Source of the DNA: JAKFWF01 sp031365375
GTDB taxonomy: Bacteria; Pseudomonadota; Alphaproteobacteria; Rhizobiales; Hyphomicrobiaceae
Reading direction: 5' to 3'
DNA: 23,623 nt
Assembly: GCA_031365375.1 (NCBI GenBank)
Contig: JANLXZ010000420.1
Coordinates: 1 to 23,623 of the forward strand
Part shown: positions 8,565-15,616 of the stretch, one piece after another
How the letters are laid out: every line of letters begins with the position of its first letter
Position numbering within the stretch: the stretch's first letter is position 1
Position numbers and translations under genes: made by a program
The notes under the pieces: generated by a model
What the model saw: the letters and a program-made list of their open reading frames with translations, nothing else
Database searches by the model: none
Told to the model about the DNA's origin: nothing

Positions 8565-8632
8565 ATGGGGCTGATGAAATGCCGTGACATCGCGTTTTTA
8601 CAGCCGCCAATCGGAATCGGACAGCACTTGCC

Positions 8633-8941
8633 ATGAACGCGATGACAATTGGTGAAACCAAAAACGCCGTAATTGGCCGCGATGTCGCCGATGAGAAGAT
8701 GGATCAAATTCGCGATCTCCTGTTCGGCGAGTTTCAGCGCGAGAATGATCAGCGGATGAGCCAGCTCGAAGCGCGCATCCGCGAGTTGGATACGGAAGTG
8801 CATCGCCGGCTCGATGCGTTGCAAGCCAGGCTCGATGCCTACGCGGGTGAGAGCCAAGCGGAGCGGCGCAGTACGTTCGACGAATTGGCGCGTGGCATCA
8901 ATGAGCTCGGCGAACACATTCGCCGGATTCCACGAGAGTGA
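8633..8941 (+). CDS. Small coiled-coil protein heading the GTPase/two-component set
   Basis: I do not recognise a named family for this 102-residue, highly charged protein. After about 20 residues it is predicted to be almost all helix, with heptad-like spacing in MSQLEARIRELDTEVHRRL and LDALQARLDAYAG and no signal peptide or membrane segment, so it should be cytoplasmic. Residues 26-49 (IRDLLFGEF..REN....LEARI) resemble residues 8-27 of the next protein (LKELLFDREN..LSELQGRV), and both then carry R..ELA-type repeats, so the two may share ancestry or pair through coiled coils. It ends 13 bases before the next gene. The ATG at 8633 has only a weak GGAC upstream; ATG 8642 is an alternative. Confidence 0.72.
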   Translation: MNAMTIGETKNAVIGRDVADEKMDQIRDLLFGEFQRENDQRMSQLEARIRELDTEVHRRLDALQARLDAYAGESQAERRSTFDELARGINELGEHIRRIPRE

Positions 8942-8954
8942 AGTTTGGGTAACG

Positions 8955-11150
8955 ATGTCGCAAAATGTCAGCCGACTGAAAGAACTTCTCTTCGATCGCG
9001 AGAATGCGACGCTTTCGGAGCTGCAAGGACGCGTCGCAAAAGTCGCTGCCGCCGAGCAGTCCAGCCGAGAGGAACTGGCGCAGGCGCTGCAGGCCTCGGT
9101 CGCGGCGGAAGCGGCCTCTCGTGTGGAGTTGGCGCGGCGCGTCGAGGGACTTTTCGACCGAGCCGGTTCCGAGGAACGGTTTAGATCCAGCGTCGCCTCG
9201 GTATTGGACGGCGCTCTGCGCGAGGCAGAAGTCGAACGGCACGATCAGATGTCGCGCGCAATCGCGCCTCTTGTGGTCCGGACAATCAAGACCGAATTGC
9301 GCAACAGCCAGGACGAAATGGTCGAGGCGCTGTACCCGATCACCGGTCGTTTGGTCAAAGCCTACATCGCCAGCGCCATGAAAGATTTGACCGACCAGAT
9401 CAATCGGCGGCTTTCGGGTGGATCGAATCCGCTGATGCTGCGATTGCGCAGTCTGATGACCGGGCATTCAGTTGCCGATCTGGCGTTGGTCGAGACACAA
9501 CGGCTCGAAGTCGTGGAGTTATTCCTGATCAGGCGCGGGTCGGGCGAGCTTATTCAGCATTGGCCCGAAGGCCCGCAGAGTGCCGGCGTTCCATCGAATA
9601 TGGATATCCATCTGAGTGGGGTGCTCACGGCGATCAACGATTTCGCCGCCCAGGCGCTGAAAGATAATGGCGGTAATCTGCGCACGTTCGAGCTCGACGA
9701 ATTTCGAATGTACCTGCGCTCGTCGTCGACGTGCCTGCTTGCCGCCAAATGCCGTGGAAGTGCGCCTGCAGGCGTTGAAGCGATACTCGACGAGGAGTTT
9801 CTTCGGCTGATAGAACGCAATCAGAAGGCGCTCGGCAGTGCAGCGGGCAATGCCCCGTCGGGTCTCCTCGCTCCGCTTGCCCGCAGCCTTGCAGAAAGAT
9901 TGGATGAGAAACAGCGAGCCCTCACTGCTGAAGTAGGGCTTGGTTTTAATCCATTAAAGGCGCTTACACTGATCATCGGCCTGCCGCTCTTGCTGTTTGG
10001 TGGCTGGAGTTACTACGTCAACTATGAGACATCACGGGTCCGCGAGATCGCGACGCAAACCGTTTCGACCTCAGCCCAGTTGAGCGGCTATCCGACGAAT
10101 ATCGAAGTGACGCCGCACGGTCGCGAGGTGACGCTCGGAGGGCTGGTCCCGACAGCCGTCTCGAAAGGTGACGTGATCGACCGTCTACGGAGCGCGTTGC
10201 CCAACTCCAAGATCAATGATCGCTTGACTGTGCTTCCCAATCAAACCGCGGAAATCGAACCGCAACTGACGAGTGTCCGGCGCGATTTGGCGGGTTTCGA
10301 AGGCGAAGTTTTACGCGCTTCAATCCGGCGCGCCATGGCTCGCGCGGGTCGGCGGTTGGAGCAAACGGTTCCGGAGTTGAACAGGCTCGACCTCGCGCTG
10401 ACTGATGCTGCGACCCGGTCCACCACTCGAACTGTCAAAACAAATGTCGAGCGATCGGTCGTCGAGTTGAAAAAACTGCAAGCGCGTATCGGCGGGACCA
10501 GCGTCGACATGGCGCAACTCACCGCCCTCTCGATGCCGATGCACGCAATATCTGAGCAACTAAAAATCGCCAGTGCTGATCTCGCGACCTTGTTGAGCCG
10601 CGGTTCGGCCGGTCCGGCTGCAACTCACGGCGAGGCTGCCCCGAACGACGTCGCTGAAAGTGCCGAGGAACTCGGCGTCGCAGCCGAGCAGCTTGCAGCG
10701 ATCGCCGTTGCGGTCTCGCAATCGGCTGGCGTCAAGCCGGTGCCGGTTGCGCCGCCAACGCCGGTCAAAGTACCGCCGACGGGACGCGAGGTATTGGAAA
10801 AGTGGGTCAAGGCAAATGCGGTCTTCTTCGGCGAAGGTATCGAGTATCGCAGCCCGCAAGCCGCTCAATCGGCGATCGATACGGTTGCCCGCCTGATGCG
10901 CGAAGCCGGCGCCTACGTCCGTGTCGTGGGTTACACCGATGAACGCGGCGGTCAGACACGCAACAGCTCGCTCGCGCAGACGCGGGCGCAGCGCGTGTTC
11001 GATGCGCTCGTCGAAAAAGGCGTGCCGCGCCAAACGATGGTCGCGATCGGTCGGGCTTCAGGCATCGACATCAGCCCCAATGTGGGCGCGCAAAGCCCGA
11101 ACCGGCGGGTCGAATTCGAAATCGGTTTCGACGGCGAGGCTGCAGAGTAG
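8955..11150 (+). CDS. Inner-membrane protein with cytoplasmic coiled coil, longin/Roadblock-like segment, BON-like and periplasmic OmpA-like domains
   Basis: The 731 residues read as follows. A charged coiled coil (about 1-155) is followed by an alpha/beta segment at about 180-285 (LEVVELFLIRRGSGELIQHW, a helix SGVLTAINDFAAQAL, then strands in ELDEFRMYLRS and TCLLAAKCRG) that resembles longin/Roadblock domains. One membrane helix spans 334-353. A BON-like segment lies at 382-428 (IEVTPHGREVTLGGLVP), then helices and a proline-rich linker (593-609). A C-terminal OmpA/MotB domain (610-727) has VVGYTDERGGQTRNSSLAQT and NRRVEFEI, the peptidoglycan-binding signature. With no signal peptide, the N-terminus should face the cytoplasm and the OmpA end the cell wall. 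The frame is open upstream, overlapping the coiled-coil gene; ATG 8955 fits the gene boundary. The GTPase gene starts 2 bases after the stop. Confidence 0.85.
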   Translation: MSQNVSRLKELLFDRENATLSELQGRVAKVAAAEQSSREELAQALQASVAAEAASRVELARRVEGLFDRAGSEERFRSSVASVLDGALREAEVERHDQMSRAIAPLVVRTIKTELRNSQDEMVEALYPITGRLVKAYIASAMKDLTDQINRRLSGGSNPLMLRLRSLMTGHSVADLALVETQRLEVVELFLIRRGSGELIQHWPEGPQSAGVPSNMDIHLSGVLTAINDFAAQALKDNGGNLRTFELDEFRMYLRSSSTCLLAAKCRGSAPAGVEAILDEEFLRLIERNQKALGSAAGNAPSGLLAPLARSLAERLDEKQRALTAEVGLGFNPLKALTLIIGLPLLLFGGWSYYVNYETSRVREIATQTVSTSAQLSGYPTNIEVTPHGREVTLGGLVPTAVSKGDVIDRLRSALPNSKINDRLTVLPNQTAEIEPQLTSVRRDLAGFEGEVLRASIRRAMARAGRRLEQTVPELNRLDLALTDAATRSTTRTVKTNVERSVVELKKLQARIGGTSVDMAQLTALSMPMHAISEQLKIASADLATLLSRGSAGPAATHGEAAPNDVAESAEELGVAAEQLAAIAVAVSQSAGVKPVPVAPPTPVKVPPTGREVLEKWVKANAVFFGEGIEYRSPQAAQSAIDTVARLMREAGAYVRVVGYTDERGGQTRNSSLAQTRAQRVFDALVEKGVPRQTMVAIGRASGIDISPNVGAQSPNRRVEFEIGFDGEAAE

Positions 11151-11152
11151 TC

Positions 11153-11656
11153 ATGCGGATCGCCAAGATCTTGCTGCTGGGTGAAATCGGCGTCGGCAAG
11201 ACCTCGATCGCGCGTCGCCTGGTGTTTGACCAGTTCGACGGTGAGTATAAAGCGACGATCGGTACGGATATCTACCGTTACGAAGTGGTTCCCTCGCCGG
11301 TCGACGGACCGTTCCATTTCGTTGTCTGGGACACCGATGGAAATTTCGGCGACACGATTTTTCGACACGTCTATGCCCGGCAAGCCGATGCCGCCATTGT
11401 CATTGGCGATGCCAACCGGACGACGACCCTGGAGACCGCTACCCGGATTGGTGGCGGGTTCATGGATGCGTTCCCCGGCCGGCCGTTGACCTATATCGTC
11501 AACAAAGTTGACTTGCTCGATCCTGCTGTCCCTGTGGTGCTGCCGGATGCACTGAAAAACGCAGGCGTGCCGATTGTTCTGACAAGTGCGAAGACAGGAC
11601 AACATGTCAAAGACGCTTTCGACCAGGTTGCAGCCATCGTCGCGCGCCGTGGTTGA
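11153..11656 (+). CDS. Rab/Ras-like small GTPase
   Basis: This 167-residue protein is a complete single-domain small GTPase. All five G motifs are visible: P-loop GEIGVGKT (10-17), switch I Thr35 in ATIGTD, G3 WDTDGN (59-64), G4 NKVD (117-120) and G5 TSAK (144-147). It resembles eukaryotic Rab proteins more than bacterial Era/Obg types, as do MglA and other prokaryotic Ras-like families. The residue after DxxG, glutamine in Ras and Rab, is Asn64, which suggests slow intrinsic hydrolysis and a need for an activating partner. There is no C-terminal cysteine motif for a lipid, so membrane recruitment would have to come from a partner such as the adjacent membrane protein. No stand-alone MglB-like Roadblock gene is nearby. 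Confidence 0.92.
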   Translation: MRIAKILLLGEIGVGKTSIARRLVFDQFDGEYKATIGTDIYRYEVVPSPVDGPFHFVVWDTDGNFGDTIFRHVYARQADAAIVIGDANRTTTLETATRIGGGFMDAFPGRPLTYIVNKVDLLDPAVPVVLPDALKNAGVPIVLTSAKTGQHVKDAFDQVAAIVARRG

Positions 11657-12791
11657 GCTACAAGCCCCAGAGACAAATCTGCTCGAGGCCTGCGAGCTGC
11701 TAGCCAGCCACGGCTTCTTCGGGATGGTGTGGCTCGATCCGGATCTGCGATCGACCGAACGATACGGCGGATTGGCTGAACTTGTCCCAACTGGCCTACG
11801 CGTGACCGATACCGTCATGGCGCTATGGGGTCTCGAGAACGAGCTGCTTGACCTGATCAACAAACCAAATGCGCGTTTTGAAATGCCGAACGTGGCAATT
11901 GCAAACGCCGATGGAAACGGGCCTCGGCTTAATTTTCACGTGTTTTGGCTGGCCGCGCGTCAGCAGTTCCTTTTGCTGATTGCGAAAGTGGTTTCGACCG
12001 GTGATCTTGAGTTGGGGCTGGCGCAACAGGTGCGTGCACGCATGATCGTCGAGGCGGAACTCGCGCAAAAATCCAGAGCATTGGCCGCTGTGAACGCGGA
12101 ACTCGAGCGCGCGAACCGGGATTTGGCGGAATTTGCCTACGTTATCAGTCATGATTTGAAGGCGCCGCTGCGCGCGATGCGTTACCTCACGAATGATCTC
12201 GATCGCGTTGTCGCCAATCCAGGACATTGCGATCCGACGCTAGTTGCCGGGCAAATTCATGCACAATCCCAGCGAATGTCGCGGATGTTGACCGATCTGC
12301 TCGCGTATTCAAAAATTGGCCGTCAAACTGATGCGTTGGCGATGATCGAAACCGGATCGTTGATTCGAAGTATTGTTGGTTCGTTGCCGCGCGCGCCCGC
12401 AATGTCGATTGTGGTCAATGGCGAGTGGCCTGTGATCGAAACGTACGCAGCGCCGCTCGACCTCATTCTGCGCAACATCATCAGCAATGCACTGAACCAT
12501 CATGACCGAACCGACGGCCGGATCATGATCACCGCAAATGTCAGCGGGCGTGCGTTGGAGATTGAGATTATCGACGATGGGCCCGGCATTGCGCCCGAAT
12601 GGCACGAGGCGATCTTTCAACCATTCAGGACGATTGCCAGTGGCGATGCGTCCGGACAAAGTGGCATCGGCTTGGCGCTGGTTCGCAAGGCGGTCGAGAC
12701 GACGGGCGCCACACTCAGTTTGACGTCGAACCCGAGCGAGCGTCGAGGCTCGGCCTTCAAACTGCTTTGGCCTTTGATAATAAACGACTAA
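11604..12791 (+). CDS. Soluble sensor histidine kinase
   Basis: This 395-residue kinase has no membrane segment. A PAS-like N-terminal region (about 30-130, with GFFGMVWLDPDLRS and a closing strand FWLAARQQFLLLIAKV) leads through a coiled coil (145-175) to the HisKA box EFAYVISHDLKAPLRAM with His183. The ATPase domain has the N box NIISNALNH (Asn295), the G1 box DDGPGIAPE (324-332), FQPFRT and the G2 box GQSGIGLALV. The phosphoacceptor region is of the type seen in phytochrome-like kinases. I chose ATG 11604, with AGGA upstream, which puts the first 53 bases inside the GTPase gene in another frame; GTG 11649 would shorten the overlap to 8. Either way translation is coupled. The partner regulator is probably the next gene. 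Confidence 0.9.
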   Translation: MSKTLSTRLQPSSRAVVELQAPETNLLEACELLASHGFFGMVWLDPDLRSTERYGGLAELVPTGLRVTDTVMALWGLENELLDLINKPNARFEMPNVAIANADGNGPRLNFHVFWLAARQQFLLLIAKVVSTGDLELGLAQQVRARMIVEAELAQKSRALAAVNAELERANRDLAEFAYVISHDLKAPLRAMRYLTNDLDRVVANPGHCDPTLVAGQIHAQSQRMSRMLTDLLAYSKIGRQTDALAMIETGSLIRSIVGSLPRAPAMSIVVNGEWPVIETYAAPLDLILRNIISNALNHHDRTDGRIMITANVSGRALEIEIIDDGPGIAPEWHEAIFQPFRTIASGDASGQSGIGLALVRKAVETTGATLSLTSNPSERRGSAFKLLWPLIIND

Positions 12792-12877
12792 TTGCCATGT
12801 ATCGTGGCGTCCTGCCGGGCACTTTTCGCTTTCCAGAAAAACTCATATACATTCCTTTCGTAATCTGGAGAAAACCG

Positions 12878-13405
12878 ATGAGTGCAGGTGGCTCAGGGGC
12901 AGGTGGCGATTTCCTGGCGCGCAAGAGCGACGCAACGAAAATCCGTCAGGCGCTGCCCAAGGTCGAAGACGTATTGATGGTCGAAGACGAAGCATTCGAT
13001 GCCGATCGCCTGCGGGCAACGCTGCATGTCATGCTCGGCTACGATTTGACGATCCGGCGCGCGTCGACACTTGGTAGTGCGCTCGATTGTGTGATCCAGC
13101 GCAAGCCCGACATTATCTTCCTCGACGACTATTTGAAGCCCAACGACAATGCTTCGCATACGATCCCTTTCCTGCGTCGCGCAGGTTATGAGGGGCCAAT
13201 CGTCGTCGTTAGTGGAGAGGTCGATCGGCAGCGAAAAATTTTGCTGATGACGGCGGGGGCCGCCGACGTCATTCACAAGGACGATCTCGACAGCGTTCGC
13301 GTGGCTGAAGCCCTCGCTCGCGCATTCAAGACCGAAGGCGCTCGCACGACCGGTGGCAGTAATCCGCAGGATGGGGTCGAGCCAGGGCAAACGCCCAAGG
13401 CGTGA
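12878..13405 (+). CDS. Stand-alone response regulator receiver protein
   Basis: The 175 residues hold one receiver domain (about 30-152) and no output domain. Acidic pocket residues are in VEDEAF (35-40), the phosphoacceptor is Asp83 in IIFLDDYLKPN, the conserved Ser112 is in VVVSGE and Lys134 is in VIHKDD. A glycine-rich leader (1-11) and a disordered Gly/Pro/Gln tail (from about 155) flank it. The frame is open well upstream, but CTGGAG just before ATG 12878 decides the start, leaving 86 bases after the kinase. With no DNA-binding domain it should act through protein contact or as a phosphorelay intermediate; possible targets are the GTPase, its membrane partner or a distant kinase. Confidence 0.9.
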   Translation: MSAGGSGAGGDFLARKSDATKIRQALPKVEDVLMVEDEAFDADRLRATLHVMLGYDLTIRRASTLGSALDCVIQRKPDIIFLDDYLKPNDNASHTIPFLRRAGYEGPIVVVSGEVDRQRKILLMTAGAADVIHKDDLDSVRVAEALARAFKTEGARTTGGSNPQDGVEPGQTPKA

Positions 13406-13449
13406 GGCGCCTGAATGCTCCAAAACACCAAGATCGACAGGAAGCGCCG

Positions 13450-14157
13450 ATGGAATCACCTGAACGACTGAAGCGTGAAATCAAGGCGCTTGCTTTCGAC
13501 CAATACGGCACGATCGTCGATATGCAGGGCGGTCTCACCAAAGCCGCGACACCGTTTCTCAAATCGAAAGGGTGGAGCGGAAATCCGTCGAGCTTCGTCA
13601 CATGGTGGCGGCGCACGCACTTTGAAAACTCGATGATCGATGCGCTGCTCGATCGGGGACATACGCCTTATCGCCAGATTGGGCATCGCGCGGTGAGCCA
13701 TGTGCTCGATCGTTGCGGCATTGAATACGCGCAGTCGGAAGTGGTGGGGCTGGTCGCCGAAATCGAGCGGCTGAAGCCGTTTGCCGATGTCGTCTCGGCT
13801 CTGGAGCAGTTGCGTGGCTCTGGGTTCAAACTCGCGATCCTGTCAAATGGCGATCGCGACATGCTCAAGGCCGCCGGCCCGCACATCGGTTTCGCATTTG
13901 ATCATGTGATCTCGGTGCAGGAAGCGGGATACTTCAAGCCGCACTGGCGGACTTACGCCAAGGCGGAGGAGATTGTCGGCCTCGATCGATCGAGCATTCT
14001 GTTTGTCGCCAACCACGCCTTTGATTGCATCGGCGCCAAGGCTTACGGAATGCGAACGGCCTTTATCGATCGTCGCAAACGCCCGTTCGGCGAGACACCG
14101 CATCAGCCTGATTTGATCGTGTCGGACTTCACCGAGTTAGCCGCGAAATTGGCCTGA
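13450..14157 (+). CDS. HAD-superfamily hydrolase, haloacid dehalogenase type II-like
   Basis: This 235-residue protein has the HAD core with an alpha-helical cap. The nucleophile is Asp17 in FDQYGTIVD, which has Tyr where phosphatases have the second Asp, as in 2-haloacid dehalogenases. Motif II is LSNGD (Ser132), Lys163 is in YFKPH and Asp192 is in FVANHAFD. In characterised dehalogenases the last motif reads SSNAWD; here Ala and His replace the Ser and Asn that shape the active site, so dehalogenase activity is doubtful although a subclass of annotated homologs shares this pattern. ATG 13450 with AGGAAG upstream is preferred to GTG 13402. It lies 44 bases after the receiver gene and may be co-transcribed, but nothing shows a shared function. 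Confidence 0.85.
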   Translation: MESPERLKREIKALAFDQYGTIVDMQGGLTKAATPFLKSKGWSGNPSSFVTWWRRTHFENSMIDALLDRGHTPYRQIGHRAVSHVLDRCGIEYAQSEVVGLVAEIERLKPFADVVSALEQLRGSGFKLAILSNGDRDMLKAAGPHIGFAFDHVISVQEAGYFKPHWRTYAKAEEIVGLDRSSILFVANHAFDCIGAKAYGMRTAFIDRRKRPFGETPHQPDLIVSDFTELAAKLA

Positions 14158-14163
14158 GGCCGC

Positions 14164-15333
14164 TCACGTTCGGTAGCCATACAGCCAGTCGTAAGAAGTC
14201 ATCAACCGCGCGCCAGGTACGTTGCGTAGTGTGAAATTGCGAGCGGCTGCCAGCGGACCTCTGAGGTGATAGATCCTACCATTTCTGGCGGCTGCCGCTT
14301 GCACGCGAAGTTTGCGCGCGCGCCGGGCGGTCTCATAGGTTTGCAATGCTGCCGCTAGATCGGATCGAGTATCGAGCGCGTGTCCGAGCGCGTCTGCATC
14401 CTCCAGCGCCATCACGGCGCCTTGCGCGAGGAACGGCATGATCGATTGCGTTGCATCGCCGATCAAAGTGGTGCGCCCGTGCGACCATGCCGTTGAGTGC
14501 GGCGCGGTGACCAGCGACCATTGCCGCCACGAAATCGCACGCTGCAAAAGGGCGCGCAGCGCAGGCGCGAGGCCCTTCACCTTAGCCAACACCGCGCAGG
14601 CATCGACTGCAGTGTTCCAGCCCTCGCACGCAACTGCATCCTGCGTGACGACAACGAGGGCGATCTCCGATCCGCCGCGAACGGGATAATGCACGACGTG
14701 CGCGCCAGCCGCGAGCCACACGCCGACATGCGCGCCGAATGCTTGCGTGGCTGCGGTGTCGTTTGCAACGACGGCGCGAGCCGCCACCTGTCCGGTCGGG
14801 ATCAGTTCAAAGCTCCCGAATTCCAATCGGCGGATAGTCGAGTTGATCCCATCTGCGCCGATTAGAATGTCGCCTTGGTAGCTGCGTTGATCGGTCGCGA
14901 CAACGGTTACTCCGTCACCGGTGGTGACGATGCGCGAAACATCGAACCCATAGACAATTTCGATGTTGGCTCGCTGAACCAGTTGGCTCATCAAAGCAGC
15001 ATGCAGATCGGCGCGATGCGCAGTCCAATAAGGAGCACCGTGGCGCCTGTCGATCCAATCGCCCAGTGGCAGCTCCGCGAGATCTGACCCGGAAGTGCCC
15101 TCCCGAATCCGGATGGATTGCGGAATGCCGGCCAAAGGCCTGAGCGCTTGCGCAACCCCCAATCGCCGTAATATGCGCATGCCGTTTGGGCCGATTTGAA
15201 TGCCGGCACCGGCTTCCGACACCTCAGGGCGGCGTTCGAGAACGCGGCAATGCCATCCCAATCCCGAAAGTGTCAGCGCGACTGCAATTCCGCCGACCCC
15301 GCCTCCAACGATGAGGGCAGCGCCGGGTTTCAC
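14164..15333 (-). CDS. FAD-dependent monooxygenase (salicylate hydroxylase-like, group A)
   Basis: The 389 residues have the three group A flavoprotein motifs: the FAD dinucleotide fold GGGVGG at 10-15 ending in the acidic LERR, the DG motif GADGINS at 159-165, and the GD motif LIGDATQSIMPFLAQGA at 290-306. It should hydroxylate an aromatic or similar ring using NAD(P)H and oxygen. Family members include salicylate and 3-hydroxybenzoate hydroxylases, but the substrate cannot be told. Its start codon overlaps the stop of the zinc-finger gene by 4 bases, so the two are coupled. It converges on the HAD gene with 6 bases between stops. No ring-cleavage or transport gene is near, so a housekeeping modification role is also possible. 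Confidence 0.9.
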   Translation of the reverse strand: MKPGAALIVGGGVGGIAVALTLSGLGWHCRVLERRPEVSEAGAGIQIGPNGMRILRRLGVAQALRPLAGIPQSIRIREGTSGSDLAELPLGDWIDRRHGAPYWTAHRADLHAALMSQLVQRANIEIVYGFDVSRIVTTGDGVTVVATDQRSYQGDILIGADGINSTIRRLEFGSFELIPTGQVAARAVVANDTAATQAFGAHVGVWLAAGAHVVHYPVRGGSEIALVVVTQDAVACEGWNTAVDACAVLAKVKGLAPALRALLQRAISWRQWSLVTAPHSTAWSHGRTTLIGDATQSIMPFLAQGAVMALEDADALGHALDTRSDLAAALQTYETARRARKLRVQAAAARNGRIYHLRGPLAAARNFTLRNVPGARLMTSYDWLYGYRT

Positions 15334-15575
15334 GTTAGCGTGGCAATGACGAGGCAGTCCGTCGGGTCACTTTCGGTGGCCGCCAATCGTGCATCGTGCA
15401 GGTAGAGCGTTGAGCAATAGGGGCACAGCACCTGATTATCGCCGCCCATGTCGAGGAATACGTGCGGGTGATCGAACGGAGCCCGCGCGCCCATGCACTG
15501 CAATTCCTTGACGCCGACGAAGATTTTCTCGGCGCCCTTATCATTGGCAAAATGGGGGACTACGGGTGCTGCCAT
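15330..15575 (-). CDS. CHCC-type zinc-finger protein (NDUFS6-like)
   Basis: This 81-residue protein has the full zf-CHCC signature: Cys27, then 8 residues, His36, then 14 residues, Cys51, then 2 residues, Cys54 (LYCPYCSTLY-like, here LCPYCSTLYL). This small domain is shared with the mitochondrial complex I subunit NDUFS6 and is common as a short stand-alone protein in alphaproteobacteria, where it is linked to complex I assembly or stability by homology. The start is ATG 15573-15575. It lies 41 bases after the penicillin-binding protein gene and overlaps the monooxygenase, so the three may share a transcript. Confidence 0.88.
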   Translation of the reverse strand: MAAPVVPHFANDKGAEKIFVGVKELQCMGARAPFDHPHVFLDMGGDNQVLCPYCSTLYLHDARLAATESDPTDCLVIATLT

Positions 15576-15616
15576 CGGACATCTCTCTTCGAAGCTGTGT
15601 GATCAACTTACGCCAC

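Noticed and set aside
12599..12877. Upstream extension of the receiver gene frame
   Set aside because: It overlaps the kinase's conserved ATPase boxes in another frame, and a good ribosome binding site marks ATG 12878.
8633..13405. Reading the gene set as an MglA/MglB polarity locus
   Set aside because: There is no separate MglB-like Roadblock gene, and the GTPase G3 motif and its OmpA-type and kinase neighbours do not match the described mgl arrangement.
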